Positions 54,472 to 62,408 of a stretch of 64,000 nt of DNA are shown here, piece by piece; position 1 is the stretch's first letter; each line of letters begins with the position of its first letter. The notes beneath the pieces were generated by a model that made no database searches, was not told where the DNA came from, and saw nothing but the letters and a program-made list of their open reading frames with translations. Source of the stretch: Streptomyces sp. CB01201 (lineage in GTDB: Bacteria > Actinomycetota > Actinomycetes > Streptomycetales > Streptomycetaceae). The DNA lies in the NCBI RefSeq assembly GCF_002803085.1, contig NZ_NNBJ01000007.1, positions 62,001 through 126,000 of the forward strand, read 5' to 3'. The translations under genes were made by a program, and so were the position numbers.

Positions 54472-56043
54472 GTGGCAGCCCACACAAGCGACGACTGGTG
54501 GCGCTCGGCCGCCATCTACCAGGTCTACGTACGCAGCTTCGCCGACGGAGACGGCGACGGCACCGGCGATCTCGCGGGCGTCCGGGCGAAGCTGCCCTAC
54601 CTCGCCGAACTGGGCGTCGACGCCCTGTGGTTCACGCCCTGGTACCTCTCCCCGCTCGCCGACGGCGGCTACGACGTGGCGGACTACCGGGCCATCGACC
54701 CCGCGTTCGGCACCATGGCCGAGGCCGAGAAGCTGATCGTCGAGGCACGCGGGCTCGGCATCCGCACCATCGTCGACATCGTGCCCAACCACCTGTCGGA
54801 CCAGCACCCCTGGTTCCGGGCGGCGCTGGCCGCCGGACCCGGCAGCCCCGAACGGGAGCTCTTCCACTTCCGGCCCGGCCGCGGCGAACACGGCGAACTG
54901 CCGCCCAACGCCTGGCCGTCGCAGTTCGCGGGCGAGACCTGGACCCGGGTCGAGGACGGCGAGTGGTACCTGCATCTGTTCACCCCCCAGCAGCCCGACC
55001 TCAACTGGGCCCACCCGGCGGTCCGCCGGGAGCACGAGGACGTGCTGCGGTTCTGGTTCGAGCGGGGCGTGGCCGGCGTACGGATCGACTCGGCGGCGCT
55101 GCTCGCCAAGGACCCCGAATTGCCCGAGTTCGTCGAGGGCACCGACCGCCACCCCTACATCGACCGCGACGAACTCCACGACGTCTACCGCTCCTGGCGG
55201 GCGGTGGCCGACGAGTACGGGGCGGTGTTCGTCGGCGAGGTGTGGCTGCCCGACAGCGAGCGCTTCGCCCGCTATCTGCGCCCCGACGAGCTGCACACCG
55301 CCTTCAACTTCACCTTCCTGACGTGCCCTTGGGACGCGGCGCGGCTGCGCGCCTCCATCGACGACACGCTCGCCGAGCACGCCCCGGTCGGCGCGCCCGC
55401 CACCTGGGTGCTGTGCAACCACGACGTGACCCGCACGGTCACCCGCTACGGCCGTACCGACACCGGCTTCGACTTCGCCGCCAAGCGCTTCGGCACCCCC
55501 ACCGACCTGGACCTCGGCACCCGCAGGGCGCGCGCCGCGGCCCTGCTCTCGCTCGCCCTGCCCGGCTCGGTCTACCTCTACCAGGGCGAGGAACTGGGCC
55601 TGCCCGAGGCCGACATCCCGCTCGACCGCATCCAGGACCCGATGCACTTCCGGTCCGGCGGGGTGGACCCGGGCCGGGACGGCTGCCGCGTTCCGCTGCC
55701 CTGGACGGCCGAGCCATGGGCCACGCCCTGGCTGCCGCAGCCCGGCGACTGGGCGCGCTACGCCGCCGACCGGCAGGGCGGCGACCCGTCCTCCATGCTC
55801 GCCCTCTACCGCCGCGCCCTGCTCCTGCGGCGCAGCCAACCAGGCTTCGGCGACGGCGGGTTGACGTGGCTGGAGGCTCCGGAGGGGGTGCTCGCCTTCG
55901 CCCGCGAGGACGGTCTGTGCTGTGTGGTCAACCTCGCCGCCGAGCCGGTCCCGCTGCCCGCCCACCGCGCCCTGCTCCTCGCGAGCGGCCCACTGGCCGA
56001 CGGGCTGCTGCCCCAGGACACAGCGGTGTGGCTGCGCGCCTGA
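54472..56043 (+). CDS. GH13 alpha-glucosidase
   Basis: This 523-residue cytoplasmic (no signal) enzyme has the GH13 barrel: VYVRSFADGDGDGTGDLAGV near the start, VDIVPNHLS, the catalytic nucleophile in GVRIDSAAL, the acid in VFVGEVWLPD and the third aspartate in CNHDVTRTV. It ends with a short beta domain. The layout fits actinobacterial oligo-alpha-glucosidases, which cut maltose- or nigerose-type linkages. The GTG at 54472 follows AAAGGA by seven bases. It sits directly after the transporter genes, so it should hydrolyse the imported sugar to glucose. Confidence 0.9.
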   Translation: MAAHTSDDWWRSAAIYQVYVRSFADGDGDGTGDLAGVRAKLPYLAELGVDALWFTPWYLSPLADGGYDVADYRAIDPAFGTMAEAEKLIVEARGLGIRTIVDIVPNHLSDQHPWFRAALAAGPGSPERELFHFRPGRGEHGELPPNAWPSQFAGETWTRVEDGEWYLHLFTPQQPDLNWAHPAVRREHEDVLRFWFERGVAGVRIDSAALLAKDPELPEFVEGTDRHPYIDRDELHDVYRSWRAVADEYGAVFVGEVWLPDSERFARYLRPDELHTAFNFTFLTCPWDAARLRASIDDTLAEHAPVGAPATWVLCNHDVTRTVTRYGRTDTGFDFAAKRFGTPTDLDLGTRRARAAALLSLALPGSVYLYQGEELGLPEADIPLDRIQDPMHFRSGGVDPGRDGCRVPLPWTAEPWATPWLPQPGDWARYAADRQGGDPSSMLALYRRALLLRRSQPGFGDGGLTWLEAPEGVLAFAREDGLCCVVNLAAEPVPLPAHRALLLASGPLADGLLPQDTAVWLRA

Positions 56044-56100
56044 CCGCTGTTCGCACGATGTCCGATCCCGTGCCACTCCGAGGTCCGAGGAAGGAATCTG

Positions 56101-56141
56101 CGCTTCCGCCCCACGAATCCCCGCTTCCACCCCACGAAGGA
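56101..56141 (+). repeat. 21-bp direct repeat upstream of the second GH87 gene
   Basis: CGCTTCC(G/A)CCCCACGAA occurs at 56101 and again at 56122. It lies immediately before the ribosome site of the gene at 56151. Confidence 0.7.
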
Positions 56142-56150
56142 AGGACTGTC

Positions 56151-58598
56151 ATGGGCATGATTAGAGCCGCGATCGGTGCCGCACCCCAGGAGCCCCCACC
56201 ACCGCCGACCGCGCCCGTCCGGCGCACCTCGTCCGCCGGGCGGGCCGCCGCCGCGGTCGCGGCGCTCGCCTGTGTCCTCGCGCTCGGCGCGGTCGGACTG
56301 GGCGGCGGCGCCTCCGCGTCGGCCGCCGAGTCCGCCCCGCTGTCCCCGCTGGCCGTCGCCGGGCGCGGCGCCACCGTGCCGTTCACCGAGCTGGAGGCGG
56401 AGGCCGCCGCCACCAACGGCACGGTGATCGGCCCCGACCGCACCTACACCTCGCTGCCCTCGGAGGCCTCGGGCCGCAGCGCGGTGCGGCTGGACGCGGC
56501 CGGCCAGTACGTCGAGTTCACCCTCACCGCGCCCGCCAACGCCGTGGACATCCGCTACAGCGTCCCGGACAACGCGGCCGGCACCGGCATCAGCGCACCG
56601 GTCGAGCTCAGCTCGGGCGGGACCAAGCTGAAGGACCTCACCTTCACCTCCAAGTACGGCTGGTTCTACGGGAGTTACCCCTTCCAGAACCAGCCGGGCG
56701 ACAAGCCGCACCACTTCTACGACGAGACCCGCACCCTCTTCGGCAAGACCCTGCCCGCGGGCTCGAAGGTCCGGGTCACCCTGCCCTCCACCAGCGCGAC
56801 CCCCTGGGCCGTGGTCGACCTCGCCGACTTCGAGCTCGTCCCGGACCCGATCGCCCGCCCCGCGGGCTCGCTCTCGGTGACGGACTACGGGGCGGACGCG
56901 AGCGGCGCCGCCGACTCGACCTCCGCCTTCCAGCAGGCGGTCGACGCGGGCAAGGCACAGGGCAAGGCGGTCTACATCCCGTCCGGCACCTTCAAGCTCA
57001 CCGACCATGTGGTGGTCGACCAGGTGACGCTGGCCGGGGCCGGCCCCTGGTACTCGGTGCTCACGGGCCGCAGCTCCACCGACCGCACCCGGGCCGCCGG
57101 GATCTACGGCAAGTACGTGAGCGGCGGCGGCTACAAGGGCGGCATCCGCCCCTACGAGTCGGGCGGGCCCAGCCGCAATGTCGTCCTGAAGGACTTCGCG
57201 CTGATCGGCGAGATCACCGAGCGCGTGGACGAGGACCAGGTCAACGGGATCGGCGGGGCGCTCAGCAACTCCACCGTCGACGATGTGTGGCTCCAGCACA
57301 CCAAGGTCGGGGCCTGGATGGACGGCCCCATGGACGACTTCCACATCAAGAACAGCCGGATCCTGGACCAGACGGCCGACGGCGTCAACTTCCACTGGGG
57401 GGTGACCCATTCATCGGTGGAGAACACCTTCCTGCGCAACACCGGTGACGACGGGCTCGCCATGTGGTCCGACACCGTGACCGACGCCAACAACACGTTC
57501 AAGAACAACACCGTGGTGGCGCCCGTCCTCGCCAACAACATCGCGCTGTACGGCGGCAGGGACAACGCGGCGACCGACAACGTGGTCGCGGACACCGTCA
57601 CCAACGGCGGCGGTCTGCACGTCGGCAACCGGTTCGACGGCGTCAATCCGGGCAGCGGAACCGATGTCCAGGGCACCATCACGCTGGCCCGCAACACCAC
57701 CATCCGGGCCGGCAACGCGGACCTCGGCTGGCCGTTCCCGATCGGCGCGGTGTGGTTCGACTCGCGCAACAGCACCATGGACAAGGCGACGGTGAACGTG
57801 ACCGACACCGACATCCTGGACAGCTCCTACGCGGCCATCCACTTCGTGTCCGGCACCACCAAGGGCGTCAACTTCACCAACGTCAACATCGACGGCACCG
57901 GCACCTTCGCCCTCCAGTTCAACGATCCGGCCCAGCTCAGCATGACCGGGGTCACCGCGAAGAACCTCGGGTTCTCCGAGCCGGTCTACAGCTGCCTCGG
58001 CGGCAACCTCGCCCTCACCCAGGGTGCGGGCAACTCCGGCTGGAACGGCAAGCTGCCCGCCACCTACTGCGGCGAGTGGCCGGCGCCCAACTACCACCAC
58101 GGCGGCGGCACCACACCCCCGACCAGCCCGCCGCCCACCGGGCCGAGTTCGCCGCCGCCGAGCAGCCCGCCCGCCGACCCCGACCTCGCCAAGGGCCGCC
58201 CGGTCGCCGAGACCTCGCACACCCAGGTCTACGACGCGGCCAAGGCCGTCGACGGCGACGCCAACACCTACTGGGAGAGCGCCAACAACGCCTTCCCGCA
58301 GTCGATCACCGTCGACCTGGGCTCGGTGCGGGCCGTCGGCAAGCTGGTCCTGAAACTGCCGCCCGCGACCGCCTGGGGCGCCCGCACCCAGACGCTCTCC
58401 GTGCTCGGCAGCGCCGACAACGGCACCTACGGACAGCTCGTCGCGAGCCGTGGCTGCACCTTCGACCCGGCCACCGGCAACCAGGTCGCCATCAGCCTGC
58501 CCGCCGGCACCAGCACCCGCTATCTGCGGCTCACGGTGACGGCCAACACCGGCTGGCCGGCCGCCCAGTTCAGCGAGTTCGAGGCGTACGCGCCCTGA
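56151..58598 (+). CDS. Secreted GH87-type alpha-1,3-glucanase (intact paralogue) with C-terminal discoidin domain
   Basis: This 815-residue secreted protein has a signal peptide (AALACVLALGAVGLGGGASASA, after a basic N-terminus), a CBM6/35-like domain (about 75-235), a beta-helix catalytic domain (about 240-645), a Pro/Ser/Thr linker (TTPPTSPPPTGPSSPP) and a discoidin domain (about 680-815). The acidic triad is at Asp410 (ADGVN) and Asp433-Asp434 (TGDD). This spacing of 23 and 24 equals that of the three catalytic aspartates I recall for the GH87 enzyme AglFH1. GH87 enzymes degrade mutan or nigeran, the alpha-1,3-glucan of fungal walls and dental plaque. The ATG follows GAAGGAAGGA. Confidence 0.82.
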   Translation: MGMIRAAIGAAPQEPPPPPTAPVRRTSSAGRAAAAVAALACVLALGAVGLGGGASASAAESAPLSPLAVAGRGATVPFTELEAEAAATNGTVIGPDRTYTSLPSEASGRSAVRLDAAGQYVEFTLTAPANAVDIRYSVPDNAAGTGISAPVELSSGGTKLKDLTFTSKYGWFYGSYPFQNQPGDKPHHFYDETRTLFGKTLPAGSKVRVTLPSTSATPWAVVDLADFELVPDPIARPAGSLSVTDYGADASGAADSTSAFQQAVDAGKAQGKAVYIPSGTFKLTDHVVVDQVTLAGAGPWYSVLTGRSSTDRTRAAGIYGKYVSGGGYKGGIRPYESGGPSRNVVLKDFALIGEITERVDEDQVNGIGGALSNSTVDDVWLQHTKVGAWMDGPMDDFHIKNSRILDQTADGVNFHWGVTHSSVENTFLRNTGDDGLAMWSDTVTDANNTFKNNTVVAPVLANNIALYGGRDNAATDNVVADTVTNGGGLHVGNRFDGVNPGSGTDVQGTITLARNTTIRAGNADLGWPFPIGAVWFDSRNSTMDKATVNVTDTDILDSSYAAIHFVSGTTKGVNFTNVNIDGTGTFALQFNDPAQLSMTGVTAKNLGFSEPVYSCLGGNLALTQGAGNSGWNGKLPATYCGEWPAPNYHHGGGTTPPTSPPPTGPSSPPPSSPPADPDLAKGRPVAETSHTQVYDAAKAVDGDANTYWESANNAFPQSITVDLGSVRAVGKLVLKLPPATAWGARTQTLSVLGSADNGTYGQLVASRGCTFDPATGNQVAISLPAGTSTRYLRLTVTANTGWPAAQFSEFEAYAP

Positions 58599-58638
58599 CC
58601 CCGCCCGACCCGGTGTCCTGCGCCGGGAGGATCCGAAG

Positions 58639-58686
58639 CCGGGTGCCCCGGCCGACGCGCTCCACGGCGTCGGCCGGGGCACCCGG
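58639..58686. terminator. Bidirectional terminator
   Basis: A perfect 20-bp stem (58639-58658 with 58667-58686) has an eight-base loop, between the convergent GH87 and HTH-citrate synthase genes. Confidence 0.9.
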
Positions 58687-58691
58687 TCCGT

Positions 58692-59924
58692 TCAGGCGGG
58701 CAGGGCGCGCGGCGGGCGCGGGCCGGTGTAGTGCCCGCTCGGGCGCATCCTGAGCGGGCGCTCCGCGTACTCCTCCAGGGCATGGGCGATCCAGCCGGCC
58801 GTGCGGGCCACCGCGAACACGGTCTCGCCCGCCTCGGCCGGCATGCCGAACGCGACGCTCATGACGGCGAGCGCCAGGTCCACGTTGGCGTGCAGCGCGG
58901 TGTGCCGGGCCGTCGTCTCGACGACATCGCGGGCGGCGGCCAGTGCGTCGGCGGCCTGCGGGATCGCCTCCAGGAGTGCGAACAGGGCCTGGGCGCGCGG
59001 GTCTTCGCCCGGATACAGCCGGTGTCCGAGACCGGGCACGCGCCGGCCGGAGCGCAGATGGTCGGCGACGACCGGGGCCGCGCCGCCGCGTTCGAGCACC
59101 TCGGCCAGGGTGCGGTGGGCCAGCCCGCTCGCGGCGCCGTGCAGGGGCCCCTCCAGCGCGCCGAGCCCCGCCGAGACGACGGCGTAGGGATGGGCCCGGG
59201 CGGAGGCCGCGACGCGGACGGCGAGCGTGGAGGCGGCCAGGTCGTGGTCGATGAGCAGGGCAAGAGCCGTATCCAGCAACCGGATTGACGACTCATCAGC
59301 TTCTTGGGAGGTCAGTCGCCGCCACAGCTGCCGGGCCAGGCGTCCCTCGTCCCCGCCCCCCGGGCCCACCGCCGGCAGGGCGCCGACCAGGGTCGGGATC
59401 AGCGTACGGGCGCAGCCGAGCACCGCCGCGGGGTCCAGGTCGAAGCGCAGCGGGTCGGCCGCCGAGACCGCGACCGCCGCCACCCTGAGCCGGTCCATCG
59501 CGCCGCTGTGCGCGGGCAGCGCGTCGACGGCGCGGCGGGCCGCCTCCAGGAACGGCCGGGGGGCGGTGAAGCGGAGGCCATGGGTGAGCTCCCCGGTCCA
59601 CACCCACCCCGCGACCTCCTCGAAGCCGTAGGCGGTGGCGAGCTGGACCGCGTCCACGCCGCGGAAGTAGTAGTGGTCCTTGTCGATGAGGGTGAGGGCG
59701 GTGCGGAAGGACAGCTCGCCACCCGGGGCCGCCCCGGCCGGCTCCCGGCGGGCGCCGCGCCGGGCGAGCGCGTCGACCTCCCGGGCGTCGAAGGTCGAGC
59801 CCCGGCCGCCCGGGGCGCGCTCACTGCTCAGCTGGCCGCGGCTGACATAGGCGTAGACCGTCTCGGGCTTCACGCCGAGCCGCTCCGCCGCCTCGCGGGT
59901 GGTGAGCCGTGCCTGATCCGTCAT
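58692..59924 (-). CDS. Helix-turn-helix/citrate synthase fusion protein
   Basis: This is a 410-residue protein. Residues 1-60 form an excisionase/MerR-like HTH (RLTTREAAERLGVKPETVYAYVSRGQL with a GRGSTFDAREVD wing). The rest is a citrate synthase-like domain with both active-site histidines (LEGPLHGAA, GLGHRLYPGEDPRA) and an Asp (HANVDLALA) near the third catalytic position. The normal FYSG-like context of the aspartate is changed. It might be an active enzyme, a regulator sensing acetyl-CoA or oxaloacetate, or both. It is divergent from an ordinary citrate synthase, with palindromes between them. Such fusions recur beside citrate synthase genes in Streptomyces (SCO5831, from memory). Confidence 0.85.
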   Translation of the reverse strand: MTDQARLTTREAAERLGVKPETVYAYVSRGQLSSERAPGGRGSTFDAREVDALARRGARREPAGAAPGGELSFRTALTLIDKDHYYFRGVDAVQLATAYGFEEVAGWVWTGELTHGLRFTAPRPFLEAARRAVDALPAHSGAMDRLRVAAVAVSAADPLRFDLDPAAVLGCARTLIPTLVGALPAVGPGGGDEGRLARQLWRRLTSQEADESSIRLLDTALALLIDHDLAASTLAVRVAASARAHPYAVVSAGLGALEGPLHGAASGLAHRTLAEVLERGGAAPVVADHLRSGRRVPGLGHRLYPGEDPRAQALFALLEAIPQAADALAAARDVVETTARHTALHANVDLALAVMSVAFGMPAEAGETVFAVARTAGWIAHALEEYAERPLRMRPSGHYTGPRPPRALPA

Positions 59925-59964
59925 GGGGTCACCGTATCCATCGCATCAGCCATCCCGATCCGTA

Positions 59965-59999
59965 TTGATTCAATCAACATTGACAGCTTCGGAGTCAAT
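59965..59999. promoter_or_regulatory. Two palindromes between the divergent citrate synthase genes
   Basis: The first is the perfect TTGATT-C-AATCAA (59965-59977). The second is ATTGAC-N9-GTCAAT (59979-59999). Further GTCAA half-sites follow at about 60008-60017. They are good candidates for binding by the HTH-citrate synthase protein. Confidence 0.7.
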
Positions 60000-60043
60000 C
60001 ATAGACAGTCAAGTCAACATGAGGAACTGAAGGAGGCATCCCC

Positions 60044-61201
60044 ATGGCCGGCACCATCACCGCCCCCGCCGCGGTACCCCGCGGGCTCGCGGGCGTCGTC
60101 GTCACGGACACCGGACTCGGCGACGTCCGCGGCCGCGAGGGCTTCTACCACTACCGCCAGTACTCCGCCGTCGAGCTCGCCGAGCGCCGCAGCTTCGAGG
60201 ACGTCTGGCACCTGATGTTCCACGGCGAACTGCCCGACACGGAGGCCCGAGCCGCCTTCACCGCCCGCACCGCCGCGCTGCGCCACCTGCCCGACGGCGT
60301 GCGCCGGGCGCTCCCCGGCATCGCCCGCACCGGCGCCCCGTCCGGCCCGCTCGCCGGGCTGCGCACCGCGCTCTCGCTGCTCGGCGCGGCCAAGGGCTTC
60401 CGGCCGGTGTACGACCTGGACGCCACCCGGCGCGCCGAGGACGCGCTGGCCGCCTGCGCCGCCGTGCCCACCCTGCTCACCGCGCTGCACCGGCTCGGCC
60501 GGGGGCTCGAACCCGTCGAGCCGCGCGACGACCTCTCGTACGCCGCCAACTACCTCTACACGCTGGCCGGTTACGAGGCCGAACCCGAGCGGGTCCGCGC
60601 CGTCGAGCAGTACCTGATCTCCACCGTCGACCACGGCTTCAACGCCTCCACCTTCACCGCCCGGGTCGTCGCCTCCACCGGCGCCGATGTCGCGGCGAGC
60701 CTGGTGGCCGCGGTCGGCGCGCTCTCCGGGCCGCTGCACGGCGGCGCCCCCAGCCGCGCCCTGGACACCCTGGACGCGATCGGCACCCCGGACCGCATCG
60801 ACGGCTGGATCCGCGAGCGCGTCCTGGCCGGCGACCGGATCATGGGCTTCGGGCATCCGGTCTACCGCACCGAGGACCCCCGCTCCCGCATGCTGCGCGG
60901 GATCGCGGAGGGCTTCGGCGGGCCGCTCGTGACCTTCGCGGTCGAGGTGGAGCGCCAGGTCGAGGCGATCCTGGCCGAACTCAAGCCGGGCCGCGAGCTG
61001 CACACCAACGTCGAGTTCTACGCCGGGGTGGTCATGGAGCTGTGCGGGCTGCCCCGCGAGATGTTCACGCCCACCTTCTGCGCCGCCCGGGTGGTCGGCT
61101 GGAGCGCCAATATCCTGGAGCAGTCGGCGGACTCGAAGATCATTCGTCCGGCGGCCCGCTATGTGGGCCCGCCCCCGCCGCAGCCCGTACCCGCAGTCTG
61201 A
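60044..61201 (+). CDS. Citrate synthase
   Basis: This 385-residue enzyme condenses oxaloacetate and acetyl-CoA, entering the TCA cycle. Motifs include the substrate-binding GREGFYHYRQYSAVELAE near residue 28, GPLHGGAPSRAL (first active histidine), MGFGHPVYRTEDPRS (second histidine) and ELHTNVEFYAGVVMELCG. The last has Glu where the usual catalytic Asp stands, as I recall for some actinobacterial type II citrate and methylcitrate synthases. The ATG follows AAGGAGG. It is divergent from the HTH-fused paralogue, and the GTPase gene begins 13 bp after its stop. Confidence 0.9.
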   Translation: MAGTITAPAAVPRGLAGVVVTDTGLGDVRGREGFYHYRQYSAVELAERRSFEDVWHLMFHGELPDTEARAAFTARTAALRHLPDGVRRALPGIARTGAPSGPLAGLRTALSLLGAAKGFRPVYDLDATRRAEDALAACAAVPTLLTALHRLGRGLEPVEPRDDLSYAANYLYTLAGYEAEPERVRAVEQYLISTVDHGFNASTFTARVVASTGADVAASLVAAVGALSGPLHGGAPSRALDTLDAIGTPDRIDGWIRERVLAGDRIMGFGHPVYRTEDPRSRMLRGIAEGFGGPLVTFAVEVERQVEAILAELKPGRELHTNVEFYAGVVMELCGLPREMFTPTFCAARVVGWSANILEQSADSKIIRPAARYVGPPPPQPVPAV

Positions 61202-61213
61202 GGAAGGCCCCAG

Positions 61214-62380
61214 GTGAACAGCCCGAGCAAGCAGATCCCCGTCATCGTCCTCGCGGGCTTCCTCGGCTCGGGCAAGACCACCCTGCTCAACCATCTGCTC
61301 CGGGCCTGCCGGGGCACCCGGATCGGCGCCATCGTCAATGACTTCGGGTCCATCGAGATCGACGCCATGACGGTGGCCGGACAGCTCGGCGACTCCACCG
61401 TCTCGCTCGGCAACGGCTGTCTGTGCTGCGCCGTGGACGCGAGCGAACTCGACGTCTACCTGGACCGGCTCACCCGGCCCGCCGCCCGCCTCGACGTGAT
61501 CGTCATCGAGGCGAGCGGCCTCGCCGAGCCCCAGGAACTCGTGAAGATGCTGCTCGCCAGCGAGAACCCGCGCATCGTGTACGGGGGCCTGGTCGAGGTC
61601 GTGGACGCGGCGGAGTACGACACCACCCGGGACAAGCACCCCGAGATCGAGCGGCACCTGGGCGTCGCCGACCTGGTGGTGCTCAACAAGACGGACCGGG
61701 TGGACGCGGCGGACCTGGCCCGGCTGCGGGCCTCGCTCGCGACGGCGGCCGCGGTGGTGGAGTCCGCGTACGGCAGGGTCGACCCGGAGCTGTTCTTCGA
61801 CCGGCGGCCCGTCACCGAGCGGGTCGGCCAGCTCGCCTTCGACGACCTCCTGGACGACACCCCCGCACCGGGGGAGTGCGCCGAGGGCCACCGGGGCTGC
61901 CGCGGACACGACCATCTGCACGCCGGATACGAATCCGTCGCCTTCACCTCGGACGTGCCCCTGGACCCGCGCCGCCTGATGGCCTTCCTCGACACCCGGC
62001 CCGAGGGCCTCTACCGCATCAAGGGCTTCATCGACTTCGGCGCGGCCGACCCCCGCAACCGCTACGGCCTGCACGCGGTCGGCCGGTTCCTGCGCTTCCA
62101 CCCCGAGCCGTGGCCGCCCGGACCGGGGCACCGCACCGAGCTCGTCCTCATCGGCGCCGGCATCGACGCGCCCGCCCTGGAGGCCCAGCTCGCCGGCTGT
62201 GTCAGCGACCGCCCGGACGAGACCCCCGCCGAACACGCGATGTGGGGCGTCCTGCGGTATGTGCCCGAGCCCGAGGGCCCGGCAGAGGGCGGGGAACCGG
62301 CAGCGGCCTGGGGACGGGAAGGGGCCGGGGGACGGGAAGAGGCCGGGGAGTTCGCCGAACTCCCCGGTCCCGTCGACTAG
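61214..62380 (+). CDS. G3E-family (CobW/YjiA-like) GTPase, probable metallochaperone
   Basis: This is a 388-residue protein. Walker A is AGFLGSGKTTLLNHLL near residue 14. The metal-binding CLCC motif is at about residues 71-74 (GNGCLCCAV), followed by IEASGLAEP and NKTD. A Cys/His-rich loop (ECAEGHRGCRGHDHLH) lies near residue 225, and the C-terminal CobW_C domain follows. Such proteins hand zinc, cobalt or other metals to enzymes. The GTG start is 13 bp after the citrate synthase gene, implying one operon. A self-complementary sequence at its 3' end may serve as terminator. No zinc-responsive box was seen. Confidence 0.85.
   Translation: MNSPSKQIPVIVLAGFLGSGKTTLLNHLLRACRGTRIGAIVNDFGSIEIDAMTVAGQLGDSTVSLGNGCLCCAVDASELDVYLDRLTRPAARLDVIVIEASGLAEPQELVKMLLASENPRIVYGGLVEVVDAAEYDTTRDKHPEIERHLGVADLVVLNKTDRVDAADLARLRASLATAAAVVESAYGRVDPELFFDRRPVTERVGQLAFDDLLDDTPAPGECAEGHRGCRGHDHLHAGYESVAFTSDVPLDPRRLMAFLDTRPEGLYRIKGFIDFGAADPRNRYGLHAVGRFLRFHPEPWPPGPGHRTELVLIGAGIDAPALEAQLAGCVSDRPDETPAEHAMWGVLRYVPEPEGPAEGGEPAAAWGREGAGGREEAGEFAELPGPVD
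62343..62367 (+). terminator. Hairpin inside the 3' end of the GTPase gene
   Basis: A stem of 10 bp (62343-62352 with 62358-62367) around CGCCG precedes the stop codon by 11 bases. It is the only hairpin between the convergent GTPase and parC genes. Confidence 0.6.
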
Positions 62381-62408
62381 TTGGCGCCCGGCGGTGCCGC
62401 TTCCCGTG

